Source: Schoenoplectus triqueter
Lineage: Eukaryota; Streptophyta; Magnoliopsida; Poales; Cyperaceae
Direction of reading: 5' to 3'
Assembly: GCA_964058805.1 (NCBI GenBank)
Contig: CAXKVV010001337.1
Location: 1 to 26,028 of the forward strand
Length of the DNA: 26,028 nucleotides
A program made the translations under genes and the position numbers. Below, one piece after another: positions 1 through 7,834 of the stretch (position 1 is its first letter; the number at the start of each line of letters is the position of its first letter). A model generated the notes under the pieces. It made no database searches and was not told where the DNA came from. It saw only the letters and a program-made list of their open reading frames with translations.

Positions 1-5
1 ATAAG

Positions 6-848
6 TCATGTTTTACAACTTTCTTGTACCCAACATTGAACGTTTTTCCTAACACTCCAATCACAAATTACCCAATTTAAAGCCGATTTAGAAGCAAATA
101 TTCTATTTTCAGCTAACTCATCATCGAGTCCTAAAAGATATTCATTCGCACCTAAACGGTCAAACATCTCAAAATTATTTAACGCTTCTACGGGATGGTG
201 TCTCTCAGTTCGTCCGGTAACTAACAATGTGGTATCGCATCTCTGAATTTCCTCATCTTCAGATTCATCGATCGACTGGTCAGTGTAATCCTCTCCTGTT
301 TCTTCTTCATTTGAATAATACGGACCGCCATCATCTTGCTCATCCTGATCATCACTTAATTCCATTATCGTTGGATCAACACTACTTCTGTCATCAATAT
401 TATCAGCTAAATTACAGCCAGACGTAGTACTACTACTACCACCAAAAAAATTATATAGTGGCACCGCTGGGTTTGGTTGTTGATAAATTATATTGTTACT
501 GTAAATAGCTGGATACGGATATAAATTGGTTTGATCGTAGGTAGGATAGGAATTGGTTTGATCGTAGGTTTGATAGGAATTGGTTTGATCGTAGGTTTGA
601 TAGGAATTGGTTTGATCGTAGGTTTGATATGAATTGTTTTGATCGTGGGTTTGATAGGAATTGGTTTGATCGAGGGTTGGATAGGAATTGGTTTGATCGT
701 AGGTTTGATATGAATTGATTTGATCGTGGGTTGGATAGGAATTGGTTTCATTCTGGTTTGGAAATATTCCCGTCAAAAATTTACTGCCGCTCGGTTGTTC
801 TGCAGTATAATTTTCTTCATCAGGATTATAATTTAAATCTGGTAGCAT
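6..848 (-). CDS. Mutator-like (MULE) transposase, N-terminal part, ending early
   Basis: This 280-codon ORF begins at an ATG 77 bp downstream of a TATA box. Residues 33-113 are nine nonapeptide units of the DQTNSYQTY type. Residues about 150-205 are very acidic (runs of D and E). The end, FASKSALNWVICDWSVRKNVQCWVQESCKT, read in parts, resembles the start of the MuDR-type DNA-binding domain of plant MULE transposases, which typically has an FxSK...A...YSIRKN...v..S core. A full MULE transposase has several hundred more residues (zinc finger, DDE catalytic core, SWIM finger), none of which is here. The TGA at 6-8 cuts the domain just after SCKT, where relatives continue into a W/V-rich strand. 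This could be a TGG-to-TGA mutation, or the gene may continue left of the window after an intron or frameshift. Neighbouring MULE-end sequence at 943-1200 supports the assignment. Family identity is inferred from memory of the domain. Confidence 0.6.
   Translation of the reverse strand: MLPDLNYNPDEENYTAEQPSGSKFLTGIFPNQNETNSYPTHDQINSYQTYDQTNSYPTLDQTNSYQTHDQNNSYQTYDQTNSYQTYDQTNSYQTYDQTNSYPTYDQTNLYPYPAIYSNNIIYQQPNPAVPLYNFFGGSSSTTSGCNLADNIDDRSSVDPTIMELSDDQDEQDDGGPYYSNEEETGEDYTDQSIDESEDEEIQRCDTTLLVTGRTERHHPVEALNNFEMFDRLGANEYLLGLDDELAENRIFASKSALNWVICDWSVRKNVQCWVQESCKT
510..752 (-). repeat. 27-bp in-frame tandem repeat, nine units
   Basis: Nine consecutive 27-bp units encode DQTNSYQTY-like nonapeptides (variants NETNSYPTH, DQINSYQTY, DQTNSYPTL, DQNNSYQTY, DQTNLYPYP). 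Unit length is fixed and all units stay in frame, so the repeat expanded while coding was maintained. The product is a Q/N/Y/T-rich low-complexity segment. Confidence 0.9.
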
Positions 849-924
849 TTTGAAAAAAAATGGATGTTTGTTGTAATTGGATGTTTGTTGTTTTTATGGT
901 TGTGAGAAATGAACCGTGGGGTGG

Positions 925-932
925 TATTTATA
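925..932 (-). promoter_or_regulatory. TATA box of the MULE transposase gene
   Basis: TATAAATA is read on the minus strand, 76 bp before the ATG at 848. The palindrome array begins only about 10 bp further upstream. Spacing to a start of transcription near 895-900 and a short leader is normal for a plant RNA polymerase II gene. Confidence 0.6.
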
Positions 933-942
933 GCAAAGATAG

Positions 943-1147
943 ACGCCACTGGCACTGGCGTGGTCTGAGGAAACGCGCCACTGCCAGTGGCGCGTTTGGT
1001 GAAAGACGCCACTGCCAGTGGCGCGTTTGGTGAAAGACGCCACTGCCAGTGGCGCGTTTGTGAAAGACGCCACTGCCAGTGGCGCGTTTGTGAAAGACGC
1101 CACTGCCAGTGGCGCATTTCCAAACGCGCCACTGGCAGTGGCGCGGT
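943..1147. repeat. Array of seven GCGCCACTG-N-CAGTGGCGC palindromes
   Basis: Seven palindromes start near 943, 974, 1007, 1039, 1070, 1100 and 1126. Central units are exact (nine-base arms around one central C) and follow one another at 30-33 bp, separated by a GTTTG(G)TGAAAGA-like spacer. The first unit is degenerate and the last has a central G instead of C. The array sits directly upstream of the transposase TATA box, the usual place for activator or transposase-binding sites. The same palindrome recurs in the foldback at 7506-7834. Confidence 0.9.
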
Positions 1148-1502
1148 TTGGTTCGTAGATTTGGAATTTACCCGTTCTCACTCTTATTATTAATAATATT
1201 ATTTTATTAATAATTATTTATAATAAAATCTGATGAACTTTAGAAGAGCATGAACGGTTTTTTGAAGCGTTAATTATTGTTGTGTAATCCCTCTCCCCCA
1301 TTTTGTTATTTATTTTTATGACTTATTTGATGCTATGTAGTATGTAGGGTCATGGGAAGGAAAAGACTAATTTATGCTTAATTGGCTGAATAACCTCTTT
1401 GGTGAGATATCGTTAATTTTAAGTATTGAGTGATATTAATTTAACTTATTTTTTTACGCCTATTCTCATCTTGAATGGTACTGCCTTGGTACCAAATCCT
1501 TT
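1148..1502. other. MULE end-like sequence, then unannotated AT-rich spacer
   Basis: From about 1150 to 1210 the sequence TTCGTAGATTTGGAATTT...CTCACTCTTATTATTAATAATATT is clearly related to 7814-7870, so it belongs to the same element family as the palindrome array. No terminal inverted repeat or target duplication that would close the MULE was identified. From about 1260 to 1502 I see no gene, RNA or repeat. Confidence 0.4.
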
Positions 1503-1689
1503 GGGTTCGTTTGACAAATCAAAAGATAGATTTGAAACAGTGATAGAATAGTGTACTTTTGGAAGAATTGTAGAAGAGTGGTATTTTTTACTATTCGAAA
1601 GAGTGAAAATATCGTTTGACAGTTATTAATTAGAATAGTTAACATATAGATAATTATGATACTAACAATGATGATTATGATACTAGCAA

Positions 1690-1690
<1 letters not shown>

Positions 1691-1738
<48 letters not shown>
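1691..1738. repeat. (ATT)n microsatellite
   Basis: About 48 bp of uninterrupted TTA/ATT trinucleotide repeat inside the AT-rich TIR element. Confidence 0.95.
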
Positions 1739-1740
<2 letters not shown>

Positions 1741-2039
1741 AATAACAATAATATTCATAATTCATAATCATAATAAATAATAATATTCATAGTTGTAATC
1801 AAAATAATATAATAAAAATATAAACATAATCATAATATAATAATAATAATATAATAAAAATTTATAATCATAATCATAATCATAATCATAATAAATAATT
1901 CTAATTCTAATAATATAATCATAATATAATAATACAATACAACATAATAAAATCATAATCATAATAATGATAATAATATAATAATATAATAAAAAAATTA
2001 TAATCAAAATCAATATCATAATAATATAATTATAATCAT

Positions 2040-2441
2040 GAGGTGTGCTAATGTGCTTTGTAAAACACAAAATACTTCGTGCTTCACATTGATATCTCAT
2101 GTTATAAACCTCAAATTGATGATCCAAACCGTTAAATATGATCTTCATATTAAAATCTCTTTGGTGATCAAATTTTATATTTTTTGAATTTTTTTACTAT
2201 TTTTTAAAGGGCTACAAAATTCATTGATCTGACGTCAACTGAACCATGAATATCAATGATTTTTTATCCCTTTAAATAAATAGCAAAAAATTCAAAAAAA
2301 ATATAAAATTTGATCACCAAGTAGATTTTAATATGAAGATCATATTTAACAGTTTGGATTGTCTATTTGAATTTTAAAATATGAGATATAAGCGTGAAGT
2401 ACGAAATATTTTGTGTTTTATAAAGCACATTAGCACACCTC
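2040..2441. mobile_element. 402-bp foldback MITE with 10-bp target duplication (Mutator-like)
   Basis: The left end GAGGTGTGCTAATGTGC is matched by GCACATTAGCACACCTC at the right end. The inverted arms extend about 170 bp each, including TGATCAAATTTTATATTTTTT near 2165 and its complement near 2305. Both sides are flanked by TTATAATCAT (2030-2039 and 2442-2451), a 10-bp duplication. Long TIRs with 9-11 bp duplications are typical of Mutator-like MITEs. The flanking sequence is itself repetitive in ATAATCAT, so part of the duplication could be chance. Open reading frames across it are artefacts of the AT-rich arms. Confidence 0.75.
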
Positions 2442-2458
2442 TTATAATCATAATCATA

Positions 2459-2461
<3 letters not shown>

Positions 2462-2507
<46 letters not shown>

Positions 2508-2512
2508 TAATA
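2462..2512. repeat. (AAT)n microsatellite
   Basis: About 50 bp of AAT/ATA trinucleotide repeat right of the foldback MITE. It is the complement type of the ATT tract at 1691-1738. Confidence 0.9.
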
Positions 2513-2985
2513 ATAATTATAATTAAATAATATAATTATAATATAATCATAGCTATAATCATAATAATATAATATAATATAATATAACCATAATCATAAT
2601 AATATAATAATAATATAATCATAATCATAATATAATAAAAAAATTATAATCATAATCATAATAATATAATATAATAATCATAATAAATAATAATAAAATT
2701 AATCATATAATAATAATATAAATAGTGATGTTAATATAATAATATTTATTATTATTATAATATAATAGAATATAATAATAATAAATAATAATTATCATAA
2801 TATTAATATAATAATAAATAATTATCATAATATTAAAGTTGGTTTGGCAAATTAATTAGCACTCTTCTACTTAGTTTGAAGTTGGTTTGGCAAATTAATT
2901 AATTGAATTAGTTATTTTATTCTAACTTTTTGTTTTACCATCAAGTGCCAAACAAACCTAAAGATTTAGGTAGAATATGTGTAAA

Positions 2986-3003
2986 AAGCTCTATATAGAG
3001 CTT
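2986..3003. repeat. Perfect 18-bp palindrome
   Basis: AAGCTCTATATAGAGCTT is an exact inverted repeat without loop. It is preserved base for base in copy B at 18213-18230, just outside the end of the TIR element. It could be a TATA-containing site or a transposon footprint; no function is shown. Confidence 0.9.
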
Positions 3004-3226
3004 GGAGCCCAACTACGTGTATTAGTAAATCTTGAGGAACACGTAGTATTATTGCAAACGCCAAATCGCATCGATCTTCCATCAAAATGGAAAGTGAAGC
3101 TGTGCAATTGGTCTAACTGACAAGCGATATTTTTTGGTCACGTAATAAATGACCATTCCATCAATCTGTATGCTGACATATTTATAATTAGATGTTTTCT
3201 GGATGTAATACTGCATAAATTAGAAA

Positions 3227-3624
3227 GAATTAGGATACAATGTTACGCGTAGATAATGATTAAATTTACTACGGACATAAAAATATATTTAAATCATCTT
3301 TAAATTTTGATATATGGATCTCAATAAATTATTTATATTAAAATATGATGAGATATAAAAATATATATTTTTTAAATTTTATAAATATTAGTTTTGAATT
3401 TTTAAAAATGACCTAAAAATTATTAATTATTTCATTAATATTATTCAATCATCTTTAAAAAAATCCAAAACAAATATTTAGAAAATTAAAAAAAATTAAT
3501 CTAATTATATTTTGATATAAATAATTTATTGAGATCTATAAATCAAAATTTAAAAATAATTTATCTATATTTTTCAAGTCCATAAAAAAATTAATCATTA
3601 ACTACGCGCATCATATCCTAACTC
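3227..3624. mobile_element. 398-bp foldback MITE with perfect 9-bp TSD (Mutator-like), copy A
   Basis: The left terminus is GAATTAGGATA and the right terminus is TATCCTAACTC, an inverted repeat with one mismatch. Inverted similarity continues inward for roughly 170 bp (ACGCGTAG against CTACGCGC, then CTCAATAAATTATTTATAT against its complement). The flanks are AATTAGAAA at 3218-3226 and again at 3625-3633, an exact 9-bp target duplication as expected of Mutator-type transposition. There is no coding capacity. Confidence 0.85.
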
Positions 3625-4030
3625 AATTAGAAAATATGTTGCAATTTTGTTAAACTTATCCTCTGCCACGCATTTATTATTTTTTTTGTATGAATTCTAA
3701 CTTCATTCCACCGACGTCATTTCCACACTTCTCACACGAAATAATAAACAAATGATCTCGCATTCAATATCAGTCAACCAATTATTTAGTAAGCATGCAT
3801 TTAAATGGAACTGTCCCGCTTAGTCACTCACCATTTAAACCTTCGTCTATGGGGCCCGAGGTCACTAGAACGGTATAAGGCTTTACTCGGAAAACCACGG
3901 CTAGTGAGAAAGTTCAACAGTTTGAAAGTTCAGCAGCAGTCAACACGATATCTCACCTGAAAATACTCCTTTACCAAATGAGCAAACTATTTTTCAAAAA
4001 TCTTTGTGCTACATGCTCTCCCCCTACGTC

Positions 4031-4497
4031 CCGCACGAGGCCGGGGCGCACCGCAGCCCGGAACCCCGCCCCCCACCCGCACGAGGCCGGGCCGGGCGCA
4101 ACGCAGCCCAGACCCCGCCCACCACCCCGGACCCCCGCCCCCCGCACGAGGCCGGGCGCACCGCAGCCCGGACCCCCGCAGCCCGCCCCCCGCACGAGGC
4201 CGGGCGCACCGCAGCCCGGACCCCCGCCCCCTGCACGAGACCGGGAGCACCGCAGCCCGGACCCCCGCCCCCTGAACGAGGCCGGGCGCACCGCTGCCCG
4301 GACCCCCCGCCCCCCACCCGCGTGGCCGGGCGCACAGCAGCCCGGAACCCCGCCACCCTCCCGCACGTGGCCAGGCGCCGCTGCCCGGACCACGCACCCC
4401 CACTCCCGCACAAGGCCGGGCGCACCGCAGCCCTGACCCCCGCCCCACTCCCGCACGAGGCCGGGCGCACCGCTGCCCGGCCACCGCAACCCCCGCC
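4031..4497. repeat. GC-rich minisatellite, about ten 38-47 bp units, copy A
   Basis: Units contain GCACGAGGCCGGGCGCACCG followed by CAGCCCGGACCCCCGCCCCC. About ten are recognisable, with small substitutions (CGTGG, GAGACCGG, CTGCCC). GC content is far above the surroundings and CpG density is very high. Long reading frames exist in all six frames, rich in R, P, A and G, because the repeat lacks A/T-rich stop codons; they are not credible proteins. Confidence 0.95.
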
Positions 4498-4507
4498 CCT
4501 AAAAAAA

Positions 4508-4600
4508 TTTATAACTTTTACTCTGCCACTAGGGCTGATGGTAGCCCAGGCTCCTCTCATGGACAATGGAGGGACCGAACTGTCCAGACAAGTGAAGTCT
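4508..4600 (-). ncRNA. Candidate structured small RNA, three hairpins, copy A
   Basis: Read on the minus strand, the region just downstream of a USE+TATA promoter folds into three consecutive hairpins: AGAC/GTCT (4586-4600), GGACAGT/ATTGTCC (4561-4585) with an 11-nt loop, and GGGCT/AGCCC (4532-4547) with a 6-nt loop. A plant snRNA 3'-box-like AGTAAAA follows near 4520-4526, then seven T residues at 4501-4507. The unit is conserved in copy B. It does not resemble U1, U2, U4, U5, U6, U3 or 7SL RNA as I know them. The ends are guesses, and transcription is inferred only from promoter architecture. Confidence 0.35.
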
Positions 4601-4619
4601 CTGCATAACCCCTATCCTC

Positions 4620-4670
4620 TTTTATAAGGCTCCCAAGCGCTTCCTCTCTGCATATTGGACGTTGTGGGAC
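4620..4670 (-). promoter_or_regulatory. USE-like plus TATA promoter (snRNA type), copy A
   Basis: GTCCCACAACG at 4660-4670 (minus strand) differs by one base from the plant snRNA upstream sequence element RTCCCACATCG. TATAAAA lies at 4620-4626, with exactly 33 bp between the two. That is the spacing known for RNA polymerase II snRNA genes of plants (33-34 bp, against 23-24 bp for polymerase III). A USE-like sequence also occurs in some plant LTRs and other repeats, so this may be a transposon promoter. Confidence 0.5.
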
Positions 4671-5024
4671 TAACGAGGCGGTAGTACATCCATGAATGTG
4701 AACCGGTCGAGCGCTCGTGAATAGATCTTAGACTAGAGAATCTCTCTTTTGCCTTATCGCAACCACAAGTTACGGTGTGCTGCTAACTCAACCTGTTCGT
4801 TGTTGTTAATTTTGTCGAGGTATTTGATTTCTTCATTATTTTCATATCGTAAGATCTCTTTTGTTGTTGTGTGTTTACAAGCGTTTGGTGTGTTTCATGC
4901 TTTATATTCACTATTCACTGAGAGTCATCTTTAGAGAAAATTTAAAAAACAAGTAACCTTATTATCTAATTTCCTTCTGAAAATTTTGAAAAGATGTTAG
5001 GAACAAAACTATGTGATGTTCTTC

Positions 5025-6340
5025 TGTGACAATGGTGGTGATATAATTTATGTTTATTTTCCTATCCTTTGTGCATAGTTGCCGTTCTTCTGACATATTG
5101 GTGCTTGTTGTTGTCATCGTAGGAAATGAAAAAAATTTGTGTGACAATTGTCTGTACAAAAATTATCGGTGCTATGCTTGTGGAATATTGGGTTCATCTG
5201 GAATGTCTGATGATCGGGAGGTAACATTCTTTTCCCAAACACAACTATATTGTGTTGCTAATAAATAGTGCATCATTCAGTATTTTGAAAATTGAATGAG
5301 TTGCATACTTGCATTGCATTATAAAAGTTGCCGCATGTTTTTAACAAGTAGAAATTTGTTTGGGTTACCTTACAGGTTTCCCTCTCTTCAATGAAGAAAT
5401 CTAGAGGGGTCTATGCATCTTCGAATTCAAAAATTTAGATTTAACAAAAACTTTACTAACTGAGCAATAATTAGTACCGACTGCATGTCCCTGTGTCAGT
5501 GGTGACCTCAGCCTGCACTTTTGCTCCTTTTTTGGATTAATGTGGGAAATTTTTGAAGAATGAGCTCATTAGGCTTGGTGACGCACCAACATGTATTGGC
5601 TCTGTGGTAAGTATGGTTAGTGCTGCAGAGCGCATAAAGTAATTATTCTACCCGTACATAATTTCAATGCATCTATTCAGTATACTTAAGCAGTTTAAAT
5701 GGTTAAGACCCTTAAACCTATGGTAATTAGGTGGACATCCAATGAGGTGATTTGGGTAGATGCTTATTATTGGCTTAGAAGTCACTTTTAGATAGGTCAT
5801 TGCATATCTGTATGCATAAGGTTCCATGTTAGGTAGCTTATTGGGTGCGCATTGATAATTAAGTTCTCTGATTGCTTATTTTATTTGTATGGGTATGCTT
5901 AAGGTTAATTTTACTATTCTTAAGGGTGATTTCATAACACATAAATATATTGATAATTAATATTTTACTCTTCACACAATATCAATTTTTGAAGTTCTAA
6001 ATTTTCATCTGTGATTAACTTACTTTATTTGTAGTTTTATACACATGTTTTTTTATGGTATTAGTATAAAATGTTTGGTAATTTTCTGTTATTATTAACT
6101 ACTTTCGATGTTATAAACTAATGAACTAAATTACTAGAATTACCAACAAGCATATTTCTCTTTGCAGTCTTTTTACTTAACCAGGATCAGTAGATAATGA
6201 TCATAACCAAACGGAGCAGTGGAACTTGGAGGCACCTCCTCTATCTCTGGAGCAGCGAACTGGGCCCAACTGCACAGAGAAATAGTCAACAAACATGGCC
6301 ACTTTTCTTAAGGAGACAAGCTGCTTGATGAGGAATTAGA
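5025..6340 (+). pseudogene. EDM2-like PHD-finger gene, decayed fragments, copy A
   Basis: Pieces in the right order and strand are: CDNGGD at 5025-5042, like the first zinc-ligand stretch of the EDM2-family PHD region; an exon-like block at 5123-5220, bounded by TAG and GGAG/GTAAC splice sites, encoding CDNCLYKNYRCYACG then ILGSS; and a block after TTTGCAG at 6161-6167 reading GSVDNDHNQTEQWNLEAPPLSL, then in shifted frames LWSS and ANWAQLHREIVNKHGHFS before a TAA. The last resembles the conserved C-terminal part of plant EDM2-like proteins (WN..PP.LYLWS..DW...H). EDM2 is a nuclear chromatin-associated regulator of transposon-containing genes. Frameshifts, stops and missing intermediate exons show it is dead. 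From 5566 to 6160 only one donor-like GTAAGT (near 5609) suggests further exon remnants. Family recognition is from memory. Confidence 0.5.
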
Positions 6341-7505
6341 TGCTAAAGTCAAGGTTATTTCCAATCAATTGTCCTACGATTCCTCCGAACAGGATGAAGA
6401 CCACTGCTGGTATTAATCAGAATCAGGGCTTGTTGGTCAAGGGGGCTGAGGTTGTAGAGTTGCCCCACCCACCCCCTTTTCCCTCAACTGTAAAACCCTT
6501 TCCAGAAGCAGGAGGTAAAATTAGCAATACATAATATGATATTATTATGATCCATGTGAGGACTTGCATTCTCTGTCGGATTTGAGCATATCATCACCTA
6601 AAACTGATGTTATTTTGTTATATTCATTGTTTTTTATCTAAGACAATTATATTATTAATTTCATATAGAAATAGACATCTCAATTTAAATCAAATGGACA
6701 ACATAAATTATGAGGAGCATTGTTTTTCTTGGTAGGACACTCACGTGGGCTCACTCACGTCCTTTCTCCTTGATTCTTGTATCCTTTACACACTCCAAAT
6801 ATGAAAATAGTATAGAGAAAACAGAAAAAAAAGGAAATAGTTGTTCCAGAGTTTTAAACGCATTAGATCTCTGAGTTCGAGTTTAAAACTCAGTACTAAC
6901 TAGTGATGTAAAACTCCACATAAATCATACTATTAGATTTGGTCTCGACTATTGATGCAAAACTCCAAATCAATCAGATTATGTTGTTCGTTTTATTTAT
7001 TTTATTTACTAAAGTTAAAAAAAATCTCAAATTTGAATGTCCACTATTATAAATCTCGTTTCTTCTCCCGTTGAACCGTCATGAGCGTCTTCAGGGGCCT
7101 TGGTCCTGTCAGGGGCGGATCTAGTAATAGAGAAGTTCAGGCCAAATCGGTGCTCAAGCTTAATTCTTAAAACTAATTAAAGAGACTTATAATTTATCTT
7201 TTAAATTAAAGTTAATACATATAAAATATATAAGAGTGCACGTGCTTGTTAAAAAAAATTTTCCCTAAGCTTTAGGTTATGAAATTAAATTAAATTATTA
7301 TTTTTTAATTATTAAGCAGATTTGAAGGGAGTTCAGTTAACTATTTCTATATAAGTGCAACCAGTAAATCAACATTCAAATAATAATTCTAGTTCAGCAT
7401 ATATAGTTATACCAGAACAACTCGCAACCACGAACAAAATCAGATCGTACCAACTTGAAGGTAATAGTGTAGAATTCCCTAATTTGATTAAGTTGAGCTG
7501 TTGAC
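6341..7505. other. No gene seen; AT-rich intergenic
   Basis: Short ORFs only. CAGGGGCGGATCTAG at 7110-7124 looks like the end of a hAT-type element, but no matching second end was found. The rest is AT-rich sequence without recognisable repeats. Confidence 0.4.
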
Positions 7506-7834
7506 GTAAAATTTCAAATATACGAATGGCAGCGTGAAACTGGCAGTGGCGTGTTTCGTCCAAACCCCGCGCAAGTGAGATGGAGAGGCGCTGTGCGTTT
7601 TGTATATATAAGAAGCAAACGCGCCATTGTCAGTGGTGTGTTTCATTATTTTTACGAAACGCACCACTGTCAGTGGCGCGTTTGCTTCTTATATATACAA
7701 AACGCGCAGCGCCTCTCCATCTCACTTGCGCGGAGTTTGGACGAAACGCGCCACTGCCAATGGCGTGTTTCCTAAAAATAATGAAACGCGCCACTGACAG
7801 TGGCGTGCTGCCATTCGTATATTTGAAATTTTAT
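7506..7834. repeat. Large foldback built from MULE promoter-like sequence
   Basis: Inner arms 7541-7643 and 7657-7759 pair in register (position sum 15300) over about 103 bp with few mismatches around a 13-nt loop. Each arm holds a degenerate GCCACTG/CAGTGGC palindrome at either end, a GGAGAGGCGCTG block and a TATATATAAGAAGC tract. The outer ends TAAAATTTCAAATATACGAA (7506-7525) and its complement (7815-7834) are also inverted. The right flank to about 7870 matches the MULE end near 1150-1210. It is best explained as an inverted duplication of a MULE 5' end that became a foldback. ORFs through it are by-products of the repeat. Confidence 0.85.

Larger units (their letters stand above)
1503..2959. 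mobile_element. AT-rich TIR element (GGGTTCGTTTGRCA family), copy 1
   Basis: The left end reads GGGTTCGTTTGACAAAT. The right end, read on the minus strand, is AGGTTTGTTTGGCAC, giving short imperfect terminal inverted repeats. The first 170 bp resemble 23035-23215 (AGAAGAGTGGTAGAAGAGTG-like and CTATTCG motifs), and the right end resembles 18092-18186 and 25884-25985, so this is a repeat family. The interior is mostly AAT/ATA/ATAATCAT low-complexity sequence with no coding capacity and contains another MITE. No clean target duplication was found. It is best described as a non-autonomous DNA-transposon-like element of unknown superfamily. Confidence 0.5.
2860..5565 (+). repeat. Segmental duplication, copy A
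   Basis: This segment is collinear with 18092-20602 on the same strand. The order in both is TIR-element end, 18-bp palindrome, foldback MITE, GC-rich minisatellite, USE/TATA hairpin unit, PHD-like exon. Similarity is high over long stretches (for example 4680-4790 against 19695-19800, and 5060-5240 against 20110-20290). Indels relative to B include about 46 bp present only here near 3033-3079 and about 31 bp near 3667-3697. The right homology limit is at TGAGC (5561-5565), after which A continues with EDM2-like pseudogene sequence while B switches to unrelated DNA. Confidence 0.85.

Noticed and set aside
943..1147. CRISPR-like regular array
   Set aside because: The host is a plant, and the spacers are nearly identical to one another rather than unique; it is a tandem palindrome repeat.
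833..1193. ORFs with RHWQWRLS / NAPLAVASFT repeats
   Set aside because: They are translations of the palindrome array, occur on both strands, and coincide with the promoter region of the transposase.
1768..2148. 126-codon minus-strand ORF
   Set aside because: It runs through AT-rich ATAATCATA sequence and the MITE arm; I/Y/M low complexity with no family match.
4501..4507. RNA polymerase III terminator (T7) making the hairpin unit a polymerase III gene
   Set aside because: Not excluded, but the 33-bp USE-TATA spacing fits polymerase II; polymerase III genes in plants use about 23-24 bp.
3971..4627. Several 150-207 codon ORFs on both strands in the GC-rich minisatellite (also 18946-19834)
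   Set aside because: All frames are open because the repeat contains almost no stop-forming triplets; the products are R/P/A/G low complexity and shift with unit number.
7110..7124. hAT-like terminus CAGGGGCGGATCTAG
   Set aside because: No complementary second end or 8-bp duplication could be found, so no element is called.
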